A stretch of 64,000 nt of DNA from an uncultured Lachnospiraceae bacterium. Lineage in GTDB: Bacteria > Bacillota > Clostridia > Lachnospirales > Lachnospiraceae. Below the pieces are notes generated by a model. It searched no databases, was not told the origin of the DNA, and worked only from the letters and a program-made list of their open reading frames with translations. Numbering within the stretch: position 1 is the first letter of the stretch; each line of letters begins with the position of its first letter. The position numbers were made by a program, and so were the translations under genes. This document shows, piece after piece, positions 35,781 through 44,762 of this stretch. The DNA lies in assembly GCA_900316665.1 (NCBI GenBank), contig ONDV01000007.1:1-64000 (forward strand), read 5' to 3'.

Positions 35781-35789
35781 ATTTTATCA
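35781..35789 (-). promoter_or_regulatory. Extended -10 element for the Na/Pi transporter gene
   Basis: On the minus strand, TGATAAAAT (35789-35781) matches an extended -10; no good -35 is seen. The rest of 35757-35990 is AT-rich. A TTGACA at 35919-35924 faces the HAD gene but lacks a convincing -10. Confidence 0.4.
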
Positions 35790-35990
35790 TAAAGAGAGCT
35801 GAAAAAGAATTTTTTTCTTCTAAAAATAATCAAGTACTGTTATTATGGTTAAAGTAAAAAGAAACACGAATTGCGAGCAAACGTAAATTTATGAAAAAAT
35901 ATTTTCTGTTGCTTAATTTTGACATGACACATTCTGCTATCTCAAAACATAAGAGTTTGGGAAAACAGGTAAAAGCCGGAGAAATGTTCT

Positions 35991-36680
35991 ATGGTTGAAA
36001 TATTAAGAAATCATGATAATAAGATTCAATGCGTGATGTTTGATCTCGACGGGACCATCACAGATTCGGGAAAGATAATATTGGAATCTGTTCGTCATGC
36101 GCTTTTGGTTCTTGATTATCCAATTCCGGATGAGACTCAATTAAGAAAGTTTGTGGGTCCGTCGCTTATGGATTCTTTCATGAATATCTGCGGTATGGAC
36201 GTTGATACTGCCCAAAAGGCCACTGATGCTTACAGGAGGTATTATGAGACAGACAGGCTTTTTGATGTGGTTTTATATGATGGGATAGAAGATACTTTAT
36301 CAGAGCTTAATAAGAGGAAAATAGAAAATATTCTTGTCACCTCAAAGCCTTATGAATTTGCCGTCCGTATCCTAAAAAAATTTGATCTCTATAAATTCTT
36401 TTCGTATGTATCGGCACCGGGTTTTGATGATCCGTCATCAGATAAATCAAGGCTTATAGATAAAGCCCTGAAACATTCAAATATGGAAAAAAATAAATCA
36501 ATCATGGTCGGCGATACTCATTTTGATATAGACGGAGCCGTCTCCTGCGGTGTCAGTTCTGCGGGAGTCCTCTACGGATACGGCAGCAGAAGTGAGCTTG
36601 CATCTGCCGGAGCGGATTATCTTATAAGCGAGCCTGAAGATCTTCTTCAGATTGTTTTTGGAGGTCAGATACTTATATGA
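35991..36680 (+). CDS. HAD hydrolase, phosphoglycolate phosphatase-like
   Basis: The protein has 229 residues. Motif I is MFDLDGTITDSG with both catalytic aspartates, motif II is ILVTSKP, the motif III lysine is in SSDKSRLIDKAL, and motif IV is MVGDTHFDIDGAVSCG. A four-helix cap (about 30-95) places it with subfamily IA Gph/PgmB-type phosphatases; the substrate is unknown. The assigned ATG follows GGAG with a nine-base spacing. The stop overlaps the next gene's start (ATGA), coupling it to YitT. Confidence 0.9.
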   Translation: MVEILRNHDNKIQCVMFDLDGTITDSGKIILESVRHALLVLDYPIPDETQLRKFVGPSLMDSFMNICGMDVDTAQKATDAYRRYYETDRLFDVVLYDGIEDTLSELNKRKIENILVTSKPYEFAVRILKKFDLYKFFSYVSAPGFDDPSSDKSRLIDKALKHSNMEKNKSIMVGDTHFDIDGAVSCGVSSAGVLYGYGSRSELASAGADYLISEPEDLLQIVFGGQILI

Positions 36681-37531
36681 AAATAATTAATCGAAAGAAT
36701 CTGATCACACTTTTTTCTGTTATTTTATCAGCTGCCATGATGGCATTTGCCAACAATGTGTTTCTTGTAAAGGCAGGTCTTTTGCCGGGCGGATTTCTGG
36801 GACTTGCAACTCTTTTTAACCTGATAAGCCTGAGGCTTGGAAATGAGATCCCTGTATATATTTTCCTTATTTTAATAAACGTTCCTGTAGCCCTTTTCTG
36901 TGTAAAGGAGATATCAAAGAGGTTTGTATTCTTTTCTCTTCTTCAGGTGGTCCTTTTTTCTTTATTTCAGAATATGATACCGGTCCATCCACTGTTTGAC
37001 GATTACATTTTATCAGTGATTTTCGGCGGCTGCGTATTCGGATTTGGAACAGCTGTAGCCTTAAGAGGCAGCGCATCGACAGGCGGTACTGATTTTATCG
37101 CGCTCTATGTGTCGAATAAGACAGGAAGAGAAATCTGGGTTCAGGTATTTGTTTTTAACTGCATGCTGCTTCTGGTCTTCGGTTACCTGTCCGGATGGGA
37201 CAAGGCCGGATATTCGATTTTATTTCAGTTCATATCGACCAGAATGATCACCACTTTTCATAAGAGATACAAGAGAGTGTCGCTTCAGATATTCACCAGG
37301 TGCCCGGACATTGTGATGAAAAATTATATAAAAAAATCAAACCACGGCATTACCGAGCTCTCCGGCATAGGAGGATACACCGGCAGCAGGACCTATATGC
37401 TGATCGCGGTTACATCTTCATATGAGCTTAATGACGCAATTGAGATAATCAGAGAGGCGGATCCTGATGTAATAATCAATGTGACCCAGTCGGAAAAATA
37501 TATAGGAAAATTTCAGCAGCCCAAGCTCTGA
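36677..37531 (+). CDS. YitT family membrane protein (DUF161 + DUF2179)
   Basis: The protein has 284 residues. Five to six membrane helices (about 8-185) carry the family signatures GLLPGGFLGLATLF and GSASTGGTDFIALYVS. A C-terminal cytoplasmic DUF2179 domain (about 205-280) contains HGITELSGIGGYTG and the predicted small-ligand fold. The function of YitT proteins is unknown; a transport role is often suggested. It overlaps the HAD gene by four bases and precedes the Lon-like ATPase gene by 24 bases, so the three form a probable operon. Confidence 0.93.
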   Translation: MKIINRKNLITLFSVILSAAMMAFANNVFLVKAGLLPGGFLGLATLFNLISLRLGNEIPVYIFLILINVPVALFCVKEISKRFVFFSLLQVVLFSLFQNMIPVHPLFDDYILSVIFGGCVFGFGTAVALRGSASTGGTDFIALYVSNKTGREIWVQVFVFNCMLLLVFGYLSGWDKAGYSILFQFISTRMITTFHKRYKRVSLQIFTRCPDIVMKNYIKKSNHGITELSGIGGYTGSRTYMLIAVTSSYELNDAIEIIREADPDVIINVTQSEKYIGKFQQPKL

Positions 37532-37555
37532 AAAAACAGATAATGGAGGAATGTG

Positions 37556-39070
37556 ATGGCATCACGCGTATTTGATTTCAGCGACGAAGACAAAAAGATA
37601 GAAGCAAAAGACAGGGCGGTTTTAGATCCCAGCAAGGGGATGGCAACGGGAACGATAGAACAGACTTCCCATATGATCACGCCTGAACATCCCATGTTTG
37701 TCTTATATGATGAGGGTCGGACTCTGGTACATCATACCAGCGGGAAATTCATTAAATCAGACCGGGGAGTAGTATTAGAGTATGGGAAATCATCTGACCA
37801 GCTTTATGCTGCTGTATCTTCGGTAGATAAGAGGTTTGTGGATTTTGTAAACTGGATGGGGGAGACTCATTGTGATGTAAGACTTTCAGGAACTCATACC
37901 GGGCTTGGATACGCGGTCACGAAGTGCAGGGCAGTGGATTCAACGGGTAGAGCCAGGCTGAAAAGCGCTGATGAATTCATGCAGACTGTTATAGAGAGAC
38001 TGACAGAGAGCGATATTCCGGAGGATGAACCGGAGGAGGATGATGAGAATGACTCCGATTCCGTTTATATGTCTGATATGACATCTATCCAGAATTTCAT
38101 GAAGGCTGCCGGAAAGACCCTGCCTGAAAATATCAGGAAATGGGCATACAGGAACATTGAGCTTACCTCACTTACTTCAATAAGTCCTGATGAAAGGCGC
38201 CATGCCAGGAGGGCTCTTTCCATAATGCTTAATATTCACTGGCATTCAAGTCATTTTGAATCAATAGATCCGGTACGCGCCAGAAAAATTCTCGATGAAG
38301 AGCTTTTCGGCATGGACAGAGTGAAGCAGAGGATAATTGAAACCATTATACAGATCAACAGGACTCATACTCTCCCGGCATATGGCCTGCTTCTGGCCGG
38401 TCCCGCAGGAGTCGGAAAATCGCAGATAGCATATGCCGTGGCAAAGATTCTCGGCCTTCCCTGGACATCTCTTGATATGTCATCGATCCGCGATGCGGAA
38501 GCGCTTACGGGAAGCCCCAGAGTATATGCAAATGCAAAGCCGGGAAGAATCATGGAAGCCTATCAGAGAGCAGGTTCTTCAAATCTGGTATTTATTATCA
38601 ATGAACTCGATAAGGCAGATCAGGGATCGCAGGGCGCAAATCCTGCTGATGCGCTTCTGACGCTTCTTGATAATCTGGGATTTACAGACAATTATATCGA
38701 ATGCATGGTTCCGACCGGCGGAGTATATCCTATTGCAACTGCCAATGATAAATCACGTATTTCAGAACCTCTTATGACGAGGTTCGCTTTAATAGATATT
38801 CCGGATTACACTCCGGAAGAGAAGAAGGAGATATTCCTCCGTTTCTCGTTCCCGAAAGTGCTGAAACGCATGAGCATGACAGAAAGTGAATGCAGAATTA
38901 CGGATGACGGAGCCAGGGCAGTCATAGAAAGATACAGGTCAGAGCCCGGAGTCAGGGATCTGGAACAGGCAGCCGAACATATAGCGGCAAATGCACTTTT
39001 CCATATAGAGTCCGAGAAGAAAAAAAGTGTGACTTATGACAGAGCTGATGTGCTTCGGCTTCTTGATTGA
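37556..39070 (+). CDS. Lon-like AAA+ ATPase lacking the protease domain
   Basis: The protein has 504 residues. An N-terminal region of about 230 residues has no recognised fold and an acidic linker (EDEPEEDDENDSD, near 160). The C-terminal half is Lon-type AAA+: LDEELFGMDRVKQRIIE, Walker A GPAGVGKS near 282-289, a GSPRVYANAKPGRIMEAYQRAG block matching Lon, sensor 1 PIATAN, arginine finger EPLMTRF, and sensor 2 PGVRDLEQAAEHI. Walker B reads VFIINELDK with N349 where aspartate is expected; E350 is present. The ORF ends right after the lid, so no S16 protease domain follows. GGAGGA five bases before ATG 37556 sets the start. Function unknown; possibly a chaperone or remodelling ATPase. Confidence 0.8.
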   Translation: MASRVFDFSDEDKKIEAKDRAVLDPSKGMATGTIEQTSHMITPEHPMFVLYDEGRTLVHHTSGKFIKSDRGVVLEYGKSSDQLYAAVSSVDKRFVDFVNWMGETHCDVRLSGTHTGLGYAVTKCRAVDSTGRARLKSADEFMQTVIERLTESDIPEDEPEEDDENDSDSVYMSDMTSIQNFMKAAGKTLPENIRKWAYRNIELTSLTSISPDERRHARRALSIMLNIHWHSSHFESIDPVRARKILDEELFGMDRVKQRIIETIIQINRTHTLPAYGLLLAGPAGVGKSQIAYAVAKILGLPWTSLDMSSIRDAEALTGSPRVYANAKPGRIMEAYQRAGSSNLVFIINELDKADQGSQGANPADALLTLLDNLGFTDNYIECMVPTGGVYPIATANDKSRISEPLMTRFALIDIPDYTPEEKKEIFLRFSFPKVLKRMSMTESECRITDDGARAVIERYRSEPGVRDLEQAAEHIAANALFHIESEKKKSVTYDRADVLRLLD

Positions 39071-39160
39071 TAACATTGGGTTAGATTATCTTTTCTGTTT
39101 GTGATAAAATTAATCCATTATGTCAGGCTGATTTTTTATGCGTATTCCAGGGAGGTATAT

Positions 39161-40258
39161 ATGGAATCCAAAAAGAAGATAATATTGACAGGCGACCGTC
39201 CTACCGGAAAGCTTCATATAGGGCATTACGCAGGCTCTCTTAAGAGACGTGTGGAACTGCAGAATTCCGGTGAGTATGATGAGATAAATATTCTGATCGC
39301 TGATGATCAGGCACTTACAGACAACTGGGATAATCCGGCGAAAATAAGAGAAAATATGATAGAAGTCGCGCTTGATTATCTGTCCGTAGGAATAGATCCT
39401 GATAAGGCGACAATATGTGTTCAGTCAGGCATACCTGCTCTTCATGCTCTGACTTTTTATTATATGAATCTTGTCACCACGGCAAGGCTTTCGAGAAATC
39501 CTACGGTAAAGTCGGAGATGCAGCAGAAGGGATTTGATTCCGAAGGACTTCCGGCGGGTTTTTTCACATATCCTGTTTCCCAGACAGCTGATATTACGGC
39601 ATTCAATGCTACTACAGTTCCCGCCGGTGAAGATCAGGAACCCATGATCGAGCAGGCAAGAGAGATTGTCAGGAAATTTAATTCCACATACGGCGATGTT
39701 CTTGTCGAACCTGAGATCCTTCTTCCGAAAGAAAAAGCCCAGCTCCGTCTGCCTGGTACTGACGGCTCTGCCAAGATGTCAAAATCACTCGGAAATTGCA
39801 TATATCTTTCCGATGATAAAAAAAGCGTACATGACAAGGTCATGAAGATGTATACAGATCCGGAGCATATAAATATCGCAGATCCCGGACATATAGAAGG
39901 AAATACGGTATTTACTTATCTTGACGCTTTCTCATGCGAAGACCAGTTCAAAGAATATCTGCCTGAGTATTCATGTCTCGAAGAGATGAAGGAGCATTAT
40001 AAAAAGGGCGGACTTGGAGATGTGAAATGCAAGAAATTTCTGATCAAAGTCCTTGAAGATTTCCTGTCGCCCATCCGTGAAAGACGTGCTGAATGGCAGA
40101 AGAAGATACCGGAAGTCTATGACATACTTTCTTCCGGTACCCGTCATGCTGCCGATGAGACTGACGAGACGCTTTCTAAAGTCAGGGAAGCCATGAAGAT
40201 AGATTATTTCAAGGATGACAGCATAATATCAGAATGGAATTCATTCATTAATAAATAA
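39161..40258 (+). CDS. trpS: Tryptophanyl-tRNA synthetase
   Basis: The protein has 365 residues. Class I signatures are TGDRPTGKLHIGHYAGSL (HIGH) and KMSKSLGNCIYLSDD (KMSKS). The middle segment includes YPVSQTADITAFNATTVPAGEDQEPMIEQAREI for tryptophan and ATP binding. The start is ATG 39161 behind GGGAGG. No T-box leader fits in the 90 bases after the ATPase gene. The stop codon is two bases before repeat copy C, so the element probably inserted into its 3' untranslated region. Confidence 0.96.
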   Translation: MESKKKIILTGDRPTGKLHIGHYAGSLKRRVELQNSGEYDEINILIADDQALTDNWDNPAKIRENMIEVALDYLSVGIDPDKATICVQSGIPALHALTFYYMNLVTTARLSRNPTVKSEMQQKGFDSEGLPAGFFTYPVSQTADITAFNATTVPAGEDQEPMIEQAREIVRKFNSTYGDVLVEPEILLPKEKAQLRLPGTDGSAKMSKSLGNCIYLSDDKKSVHDKVMKMYTDPEHINIADPGHIEGNTVFTYLDAFSCEDQFKEYLPEYSCLEEMKEHYKKGGLGDVKCKKFLIKVLEDFLSPIRERRAEWQKKIPEVYDILSSGTRHAADETDETLSKVREAMKIDYFKDDSIISEWNSFINK

Positions 40259-40260
40259 TT

Positions 40261-40608
40261 AAAACTTCCCGCATAAATAAATAGAAGTTTCGTTGCAAGG
40301 ATTCATTGAAGCTTGCTTACGGATGCACAGATGGTGGCGAACATTGTGTTTTTCGTCGTGAGCGAGCACGCTAGCTGCGGCTCGGTTGACAATCGTTCAA
40401 GCAGAAATGCTTCCTTGTAGCATATTGCAACTGCAATAATTTAATTCAAGCATTTCTGCGCGCTTTTGTCAGAGAGCCGCTAAAAAGCGCGTGCGAGCAA
40501 ACAGAAAAACACAACTTGTGTCTGTAAGCAAAAAGCGAATGAATCCTTGCAACGAAGATGATCTATGTAACATCACTTTGTGATTTTACATTAAATGTGG
40601 GAAGTTTT
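40261..40608. repeat. MITE-like long-hairpin repeat, copy C
   Basis: The 348-base element runs from AAAACTTCCC (40261-40270) to GGGAAGTTTT (40599-40608). It is the most complete folding unit: outer arms GTTGCAAGGATTCATTG and GAATGAATCCTTGCAAC pair. Middle arms containing TTGTGTTTTTC/AAAAACACAA and CTGCGGCTC/GAGAGCCGC pair. The apex is GCAGAAATGCTT/AAGCATTTCTGC around a loop with TTGCAACTGCAA. The TGTAACATCAC hairpin module, on the left in copy B, sits on the right here in a decayed form. Flanking duplication is unclear. Not coding. Confidence 0.85.
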
Positions 40609-40620
40609 ATTGAGTAAAAA

Positions 40621-40650
40621 AATCCACGGCAGAGCCGTGGATTTTTGATT
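40621..40650 (-). terminator. Terminator after the malic enzyme-DUF4364 operon
   Basis: AATCCACGGC (40621-40630) pairs with GCCGTGGATT (40634-40643) across a 3-base loop. A-runs on the left and T-runs on the right make it usable in both directions; it lies 11 bases after the DUF4364 stop. Confidence 0.88.
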
Positions 40651-40653
40651 TTC

Positions 40654-41169
40654 TTATTGTATCAGAATATCAAGAAGAGAAGCATAGACTTCCTCGTAAC
40701 GTACTTTCCAGTTGTAGCAGAAGGATTCGGCCTCTTCCCGGCTTGATACATGCACGTTCATATCCATTATTTCATTTTCATTATTTTTAAGACTGAGGTG
40801 GACTGTATATCCGCCGCCCGTTGCTCTGTCGTATGAAGACAGGACATTATTTCTTGTCTTTATTTCTATGCCGTTTCTCGCCAGATAATTTCTGATGTCA
40901 CGCTCTATAGCCGGAGTGATCCGGTCAGAAAGAAGGTTAAGAGTTTTTCTGCCCTCAGAGGTCGGAGAAAAAAGAGTCAGATTATGGCTCTTTTCTCCTA
41001 TTATCAGCTTTTGTTCTTCCATGGAGTGAATGATCTCCTGAGAAGTAAAAAATCCTGTGTAGTTATTATCCTGAAAAAAGTCAGTAATCTGTGTGTTCGA
41101 AAGAGGCATTCCTGCCATAGTCAGTAATTTCAGGACAGTCATCTTGTAAATCAAATCAGGTTCTGCCAT
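40654..41169 (-). CDS. DUF4364 family protein (winged-helix-like)
   Basis: The protein has 171 residues. The N-terminal about 85 residues show a winged-helix pattern (YKMTVLKLLTMAGMPLSNTQITDFF...LTLFSPTSEGRKTLNLL). The remainder is an alpha/beta domain with VHLSLKNNENEIMDMNVHV. It matches the Lachnospiraceae/Clostridia DUF4364 family, possibly a transcriptional regulator; no target is known. It starts eight bases after malic enzyme on the same strand, and a terminator follows. Confidence 0.88.
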   Translation of the reverse strand: MAEPDLIYKMTVLKLLTMAGMPLSNTQITDFFQDNNYTGFFTSQEIIHSMEEQKLIIGEKSHNLTLFSPTSEGRKTLNLLSDRITPAIERDIRNYLARNGIEIKTRNNVLSSYDRATGGGYTVHLSLKNNENEIMDMNVHVSSREEAESFCYNWKVRYEEVYASLLDILIQ

Positions 41170-41177
41170 ATAGAAAT

Positions 41178-42332
41178 TTATCTCCTGATATTATCGCAGA
41201 CGGCCTTTGCCACAACATCAGCCACACGAGGATCAAAAGCTTCCGGCATGATGTTGTCTTCATTCAGTTCATCATCACTAACCAGTCCCGCAATGGCGTT
41301 TGCGGCTGCAAGCTTCATTTCTTCAGTAATCTCGCGGGCATGACCTTCGAGTGCTCCCTTGAATATACCGGGGAATGCAACCACGTTGTTTATCTGATTG
41401 GGGAAGTCAGACCTTCCGGTTCCTACTACCCTTGCTCCGGCAGCTTTTGCAATATCCGGCATGATTTCCGGTGTGGGATTTGCCATGGCAAAGATAATCG
41501 CATCCTTATTCATGGAACGGACCATATCAGAAGATACAATTCCAGGCGCGGACACGCCAACGAAAATATCAGCACCCTTCAGGGCATCAGAAAGCGTGCC
41601 GGTCTTTTGGTCAGGGTTTGTGACGTCCATCATCTTTTGCTGCATCCAGTTAAGGTCCGGAGATGATTTTGAGAGAATTCCGGATTTATCGCACATTGTG
41701 ATATAAGGAAAACCATAGCGGAGAAGAAGCTTTGTGATGGCTACGCCTGCCGAACCTGCGCCGTTAACTACTATCTTTACATTTTCCTTTTTTTTGCCGG
41801 TCACTTTCAGCGCATTTATTATTCCTGAGAGTACTACAATAGCAGTACCATGCTGGTCATCGTGAAAAACGGGGATGTCAAGCGTCTTTTTCAGTCTCTC
41901 CTCTATTTCAAAGCATCTGGGAGCTGAAATATCCTCAAGATTAATTCCGCCGAATGTCGGGGCAATCGCGGTCACGGCAGCTACGATCTCGTCAGGATCC
42001 TGAGTAGACAGGCAGATGGGGAAGGCATTTACATTTCCAAACTCTTTGAAAAGTACGCATTTTCCTTCCATGACAGGCATGGCGGCAAGCGGTCCTATGT
42101 TGCCAAGCCCAAGCACTGCAGAACCATCGGAAACTACAGCTACCGTATTGGCTTTCAAAGTATAATCATAAGCCATTTTAGGATCTGATTCTATTACCCG
42201 GCATGGAGCCGCCACTCCCGGTGTATATGCAACTGACAGGTCATGTCTGTTTTTGACATGGGATTTTGGTACCGTATCGATTTTGCCATTCCATTTCTTA
42301 TGCGCCTCAAGCGCTTCTTCATCAATTGTCAT
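41178..42332 (-). CDS. NAD(P)-dependent malic enzyme
   Basis: The protein has 384 residues, the short prokaryotic form without a phosphotransacetylase tail. It converts malate to pyruvate and CO2 with reduction of NAD(P). Visible landmarks are AYTPGVAAPC, KANTVAVVSDGSAVLGLGNIG, the metal ligands in INLEDISAPRCFEIE and FHDDQHGTA, and the nucleotide fold VVNGAGSAGVAI. Coenzyme preference cannot be read with confidence. GGAGGTC precedes the ATG. An extended -10 (TGATATAGT on the minus strand near 42371-42379) may be the promoter. The coupling to DUF4364 is tight. Confidence 0.93.
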   Translation of the reverse strand: MTIDEEALEAHKKWNGKIDTVPKSHVKNRHDLSVAYTPGVAAPCRVIESDPKMAYDYTLKANTVAVVSDGSAVLGLGNIGPLAAMPVMEGKCVLFKEFGNVNAFPICLSTQDPDEIVAAVTAIAPTFGGINLEDISAPRCFEIEERLKKTLDIPVFHDDQHGTAIVVLSGIINALKVTGKKKENVKIVVNGAGSAGVAITKLLLRYGFPYITMCDKSGILSKSSPDLNWMQQKMMDVTNPDQKTGTLSDALKGADIFVGVSAPGIVSSDMVRSMNKDAIIFAMANPTPEIMPDIAKAAGARVVGTGRSDFPNQINNVVAFPGIFKGALEGHAREITEEMKLAAANAIAGLVSDDELNEDNIMPEAFDPRVADVVAKAVCDNIRR

Positions 42333-42435
42333 TTGAAGACCTCCTTAATTGTCAAGCCGTTAATACTATATCATAAATGAGTGGCGGAAGGGACTTTGAT
42401 ATCAGAATCATTTTTTGGAATTTTTTATTTTATTC

Positions 42436-42464
42436 TTTTCAATTTAAATTTTATGTTTTATAAT
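42436..42464 (+). promoter_or_regulatory. Candidate promoter of rho
   Basis: TTTTCA (42436-42441) and TATAAT (42459-42464) separated by 17 bases in an AT-rich stretch. It would give a leader of about 120 bases before rho, where I see no clear attenuator. Confidence 0.5.
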
Positions 42465-42587
42465 AAATTTGATCTATTCAGGAGAATACATTCATATCAT
42501 TCAGAATAATCACAGGTCTCTTATTATTTCCTGTTTTTTCTTAAAGAATTGTATTTTCATCATTTCAATAATTTTTAAGGGGTATCT

Positions 42588-44348
42588 ATGGAAGACACTA
42601 AAGAAAAATACCTGAAAACTCCTGTGCTTGAGCTTAAGGAAATCGCGAAAAATCGTGGAGTCAAGCAATATTACAGGTATAAAAAGTCTGAACTCGCAAA
42701 GATTCTGTCAGAGCTTGATGCCAATGGAGAAACTGTCTCAACTGATGAAATAACAGCATCAGGAGGGAAAAAAGATTCAGCAGACGAGAAAAAAGATTCA
42801 GCAGACGAGAAAAAAGATTCAGCAGACGAGAAAAAAGAAGCTGATGTTGTTGAAAAGCCAAAGAAAAAACGCGGACGTCCCAAAAAAATAAGGACAGAGG
42901 AAGATACAGAGAAAAAGCCACGCAGAAAATATAAAAAGAGAGCCGGAAAGAAATCCGATGCCTCTGAAAATGAGAATAAAATATCTGCAGGATCATCAGC
43001 TGCAGAAAATAAGCAGCCGGATCCCGAAAAAAATTCAAATAATATTTCAACCGATGTTTCAAATCAGAATACTGAAAATGTAAATGAAGATGGAGAAAAC
43101 GGACTGCCGGCAGCTGCCGGCAGGGACGAACTTCGTGAACCTGCAGAGAGTCTTGCATTTGATAACAGACCTGTTATTGAAGAAAATAAAGAAGTCAGGG
43201 AGAGAAAATTTCACGATGGCAGAGAGTGCGTAGGGATCCTTGAAGTAATGCAGGAAGGATTCGGTTTCATCAGATCTGATAATTATATGCCGGGTGAAAA
43301 TGATATCTATGTTTCTCACTCACAGATAAGAAAATTCAATCTGAAGACCGGAGACATGATAACCGGAGTTACCAGAAAGAATAATTCAAGTGATAAATAC
43401 GGAGCCCTTTTATTTATTTCCGATGTAAACGGATGCGCTCCGGAGGATATGAGGTACAGGACTCCTTTCGAGGATATGGTGCCGGTATTTCCGGATGAGA
43501 GGATAAGACTGGAAATTCCCGGTGGACCTGTGGCGACCAGGATAGTTGATCTTTTTTCGCCGATAGGCAAGGGACAGAGAGGTATGATCGTCTCTCAGCC
43601 TAAGGCCGGCAAGACCACTCTTTTAAAGCAGATAGCAAAATCCGTAAAAACCACTCATCCGGAGATCCATATAATAGTGCTTCTTATAGATGAAAGACCT
43701 GAGGAAGTAACTGATATGAAAGAGCAGATCGAGGGCGACAATGTTGAAGTGATTTATTCTACTTTTGACGAGCTGCCGGAGCATCATAAGAGAGTATCGG
43801 AGATGGCTATAGAGAGAGCTAAGCGTCTTGTTGAACAGGGCAGGGATGTAATGATCCTACTTGATTCCATCACCAGACTGTCCAGAGCTTATAACCTCAC
43901 CGTACCGCCAAGCGGAAAGACTCTTTCAGGAGGACTCGATCCAATGGCTCTTCATATGCCGAAGAGATTTTTCGGAGCTGCCAGAAATATCAGAAACGGC
44001 GGAAGCCTTACTATCCTTGCCACGGCTCTCGTAAATACCGGATCCAAAATGGATGATGTGGTTTATGAGGAATTCAAGGGTACCGGCAATATGGAGCTCG
44101 TGCTTGACAGGAAGCTTTCTGAAAAGCGCGTATTCCCCGCTATCGATCTTGTGCAGTCAGGCACCAGAAGGGACGATCTGCTTCTTAACGATGACGAGAT
44201 GGCGGCTATGGAGATTATTCACAGAAGCCTCAATGGAATGAAGCGGGACGAGGCCACCGAGGATGTCCTTAATACCATGATGAGGACCAGGAGCAATGAG
44301 GAATTTGTAAAGCTCCTTTTAAGAAGCAAAAAGCCGATCGAGATTTGA
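42588..44348 (+). CDS. rho: Transcription termination factor Rho with long charged N-terminal insertion
   Basis: The protein has 586 residues, about 150 more than E. coli Rho. The Rho_N SAP-like domain (1-45) is followed by an extended, highly charged disordered insert (about 50-205). The insert contains KKDSADE three times (61-81) and a [10 protein letters not shown]-hook-like motif. The RNA-binding cold-shock fold follows (about 205-275, [14 protein letters not shown]). The hexameric ATPase core has Walker A PKAGKT near 340, [22 protein letters not shown] and the R-loop [18 protein letters not shown]. It should terminate untranslated transcripts. It heads the conserved Firmicute cluster rho-rpmE-prmC-prfA. 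Confidence 0.96.
   Translation: MEDTKEKYLKTPVLELKEIAKNRGVKQYYRYKKSELAKILSELDANGETVSTDEITASGGKKDSADEKKDSADEKKDSADEKKEADVVEKPKKKRGRPKKIRTEEDTEKKPRRKYKKRAGKKSDASENENKISAGSSAAENKQPDPEKNSNNISTDVSNQNTENVNEDGENGLPAAAGRDELREPAESLAFDNRPVIEENKEVRERKFHDGRECVGILEVMQEGFGFIRSDNYMPGENDIYVSHSQIRKFNLKTGDMITGVTRKNNSSDKYGALLFISDVNGCAPEDMRYRTPFEDMVPVFPDERIRLEIPGGPVATRIVDLFSPIGKGQRGMIVSQPKAGKTTLLKQIAKSVKTTHPEIHIIVLLIDERPEEVTDMKEQIEGDNVEVIYSTFDELPEHHKRVSEMAIERAKRLVEQGRDVMILLDSITRLSRAYNLTVPPSGKTLSGGLDPMALHMPKRFFGAARNIRNGGSLTILATALVNTGSKMDDVVYEEFKGTGNMELVLDRKLSEKRVFPAIDLVQSGTRRDDLLLNDDEMAAMEIIHRSLNGMKRDEATEDVLNTMMRTRSNEEFVKLLLRSKKPIEI
42768..42830 (+). repeat. Three perfect 21-base tandem repeats inside rho
   Basis: Three identical 21-base units encode KKDSADE in frame (residues 61-81). 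Perfect identity at the DNA level implies recent expansion by replication slippage, and the frame is preserved so length may vary between strains. Confidence 0.95.
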
Positions 44349-44358
44349 GAGTTTTTTC

Positions 44359-44387
44359 TTGCATAGTATGATACATTATGTTATATT
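44359..44387 (+). promoter_or_regulatory. Sigma-A promoter of rpmE
   Basis: TTGCAT (44359-44364) and TATATT (44382-44387) with a 17-base spacer, 70 bases before rpmE. Confidence 0.7.
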
Positions 44388-44456
44388 AGATTAGCTGTTT
44401 TCGGGATGTGACAGCATAGCAACAGAATTTACTTTTTATAAGAAGAGGTGAAAGTC

Positions 44457-44663
44457 ATGCGCAAGGGTATTCATCCGGATTATTATCAGGCAACAGTTAC
44501 ATGCAACTGCGGCAATACATTTGTTACCGGATCAACCAAGGAAAACATCCACGTTGAAGTTTGCTCAAAGTGCCATCCGTTCTACACAGGACAGCAGAAG
44601 TCCAATAAGGCACGCGGTCGTATCGAGCAGTTCAATAAGAAGTACGGCATCAGCAACGACTGA
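44457..44663 (+). CDS. rpmE: 50S ribosomal protein L31
   Basis: The protein has 68 residues starting [21 protein letters not shown]. The cysteine pairs CNC and CSKC mark the zinc-binding form of bL31. HPFYTGQQK and the basic C-terminus are standard. The start is ATG 44457 behind GAGGTG; the GTG at 44448 is part of that ribosome binding site. A strong terminator follows. Confidence 0.96.
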   Translation: MRKGIHPDYYQATVTCNCGNTFVTGSTKENIHVEVCSKCHPFYTGQQKSNKARGRIEQFNKKYGISND

Positions 44664-44688
44664 TAGATCGATACATACATGGATGGAC

Positions 44689-44719
44689 AGAGCTGAGATT
44701 TTTCTCAGCTCTTTTTTTA
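44689..44719 (+). terminator. Rho-independent terminator after rpmE
   Basis: AGAGCTGAGA (44689-44698) pairs perfectly with TCTCAGCTCT (44703-44712) across a 4-base loop, followed by a run of T to 44718. Confidence 0.93.
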
Positions 44720-44762
44720 ACTGATGAAGACACATACTGCAGGTTTTCTTGGGGTTTGTATT

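Noticed and set aside
39071..39160. T-box leader ahead of trpS
   Set aside because: Only 90 bases separate it from the ATPase gene, with no T-box sequence and no terminator/antiterminator pair.
40261..40608. Target-site duplication around copy C
   Set aside because: The flanks (ATTCATTAATAAATAATT and ATTGAGTAAAAAAATCCA) match in only part of their AT-rich sequence, too weak to claim.
42768..42830. Possible CRISPR-like array
   Set aside because: The three 21-base units are contiguous, without spacers, in frame inside rho.
42671..43158. Antisense ORFs over the N-terminal part of rho
   Set aside because: They mirror the low-complexity lysine/glutamate codons on the other strand (giving Phe/Ser/Leu runs) and lack start signals.
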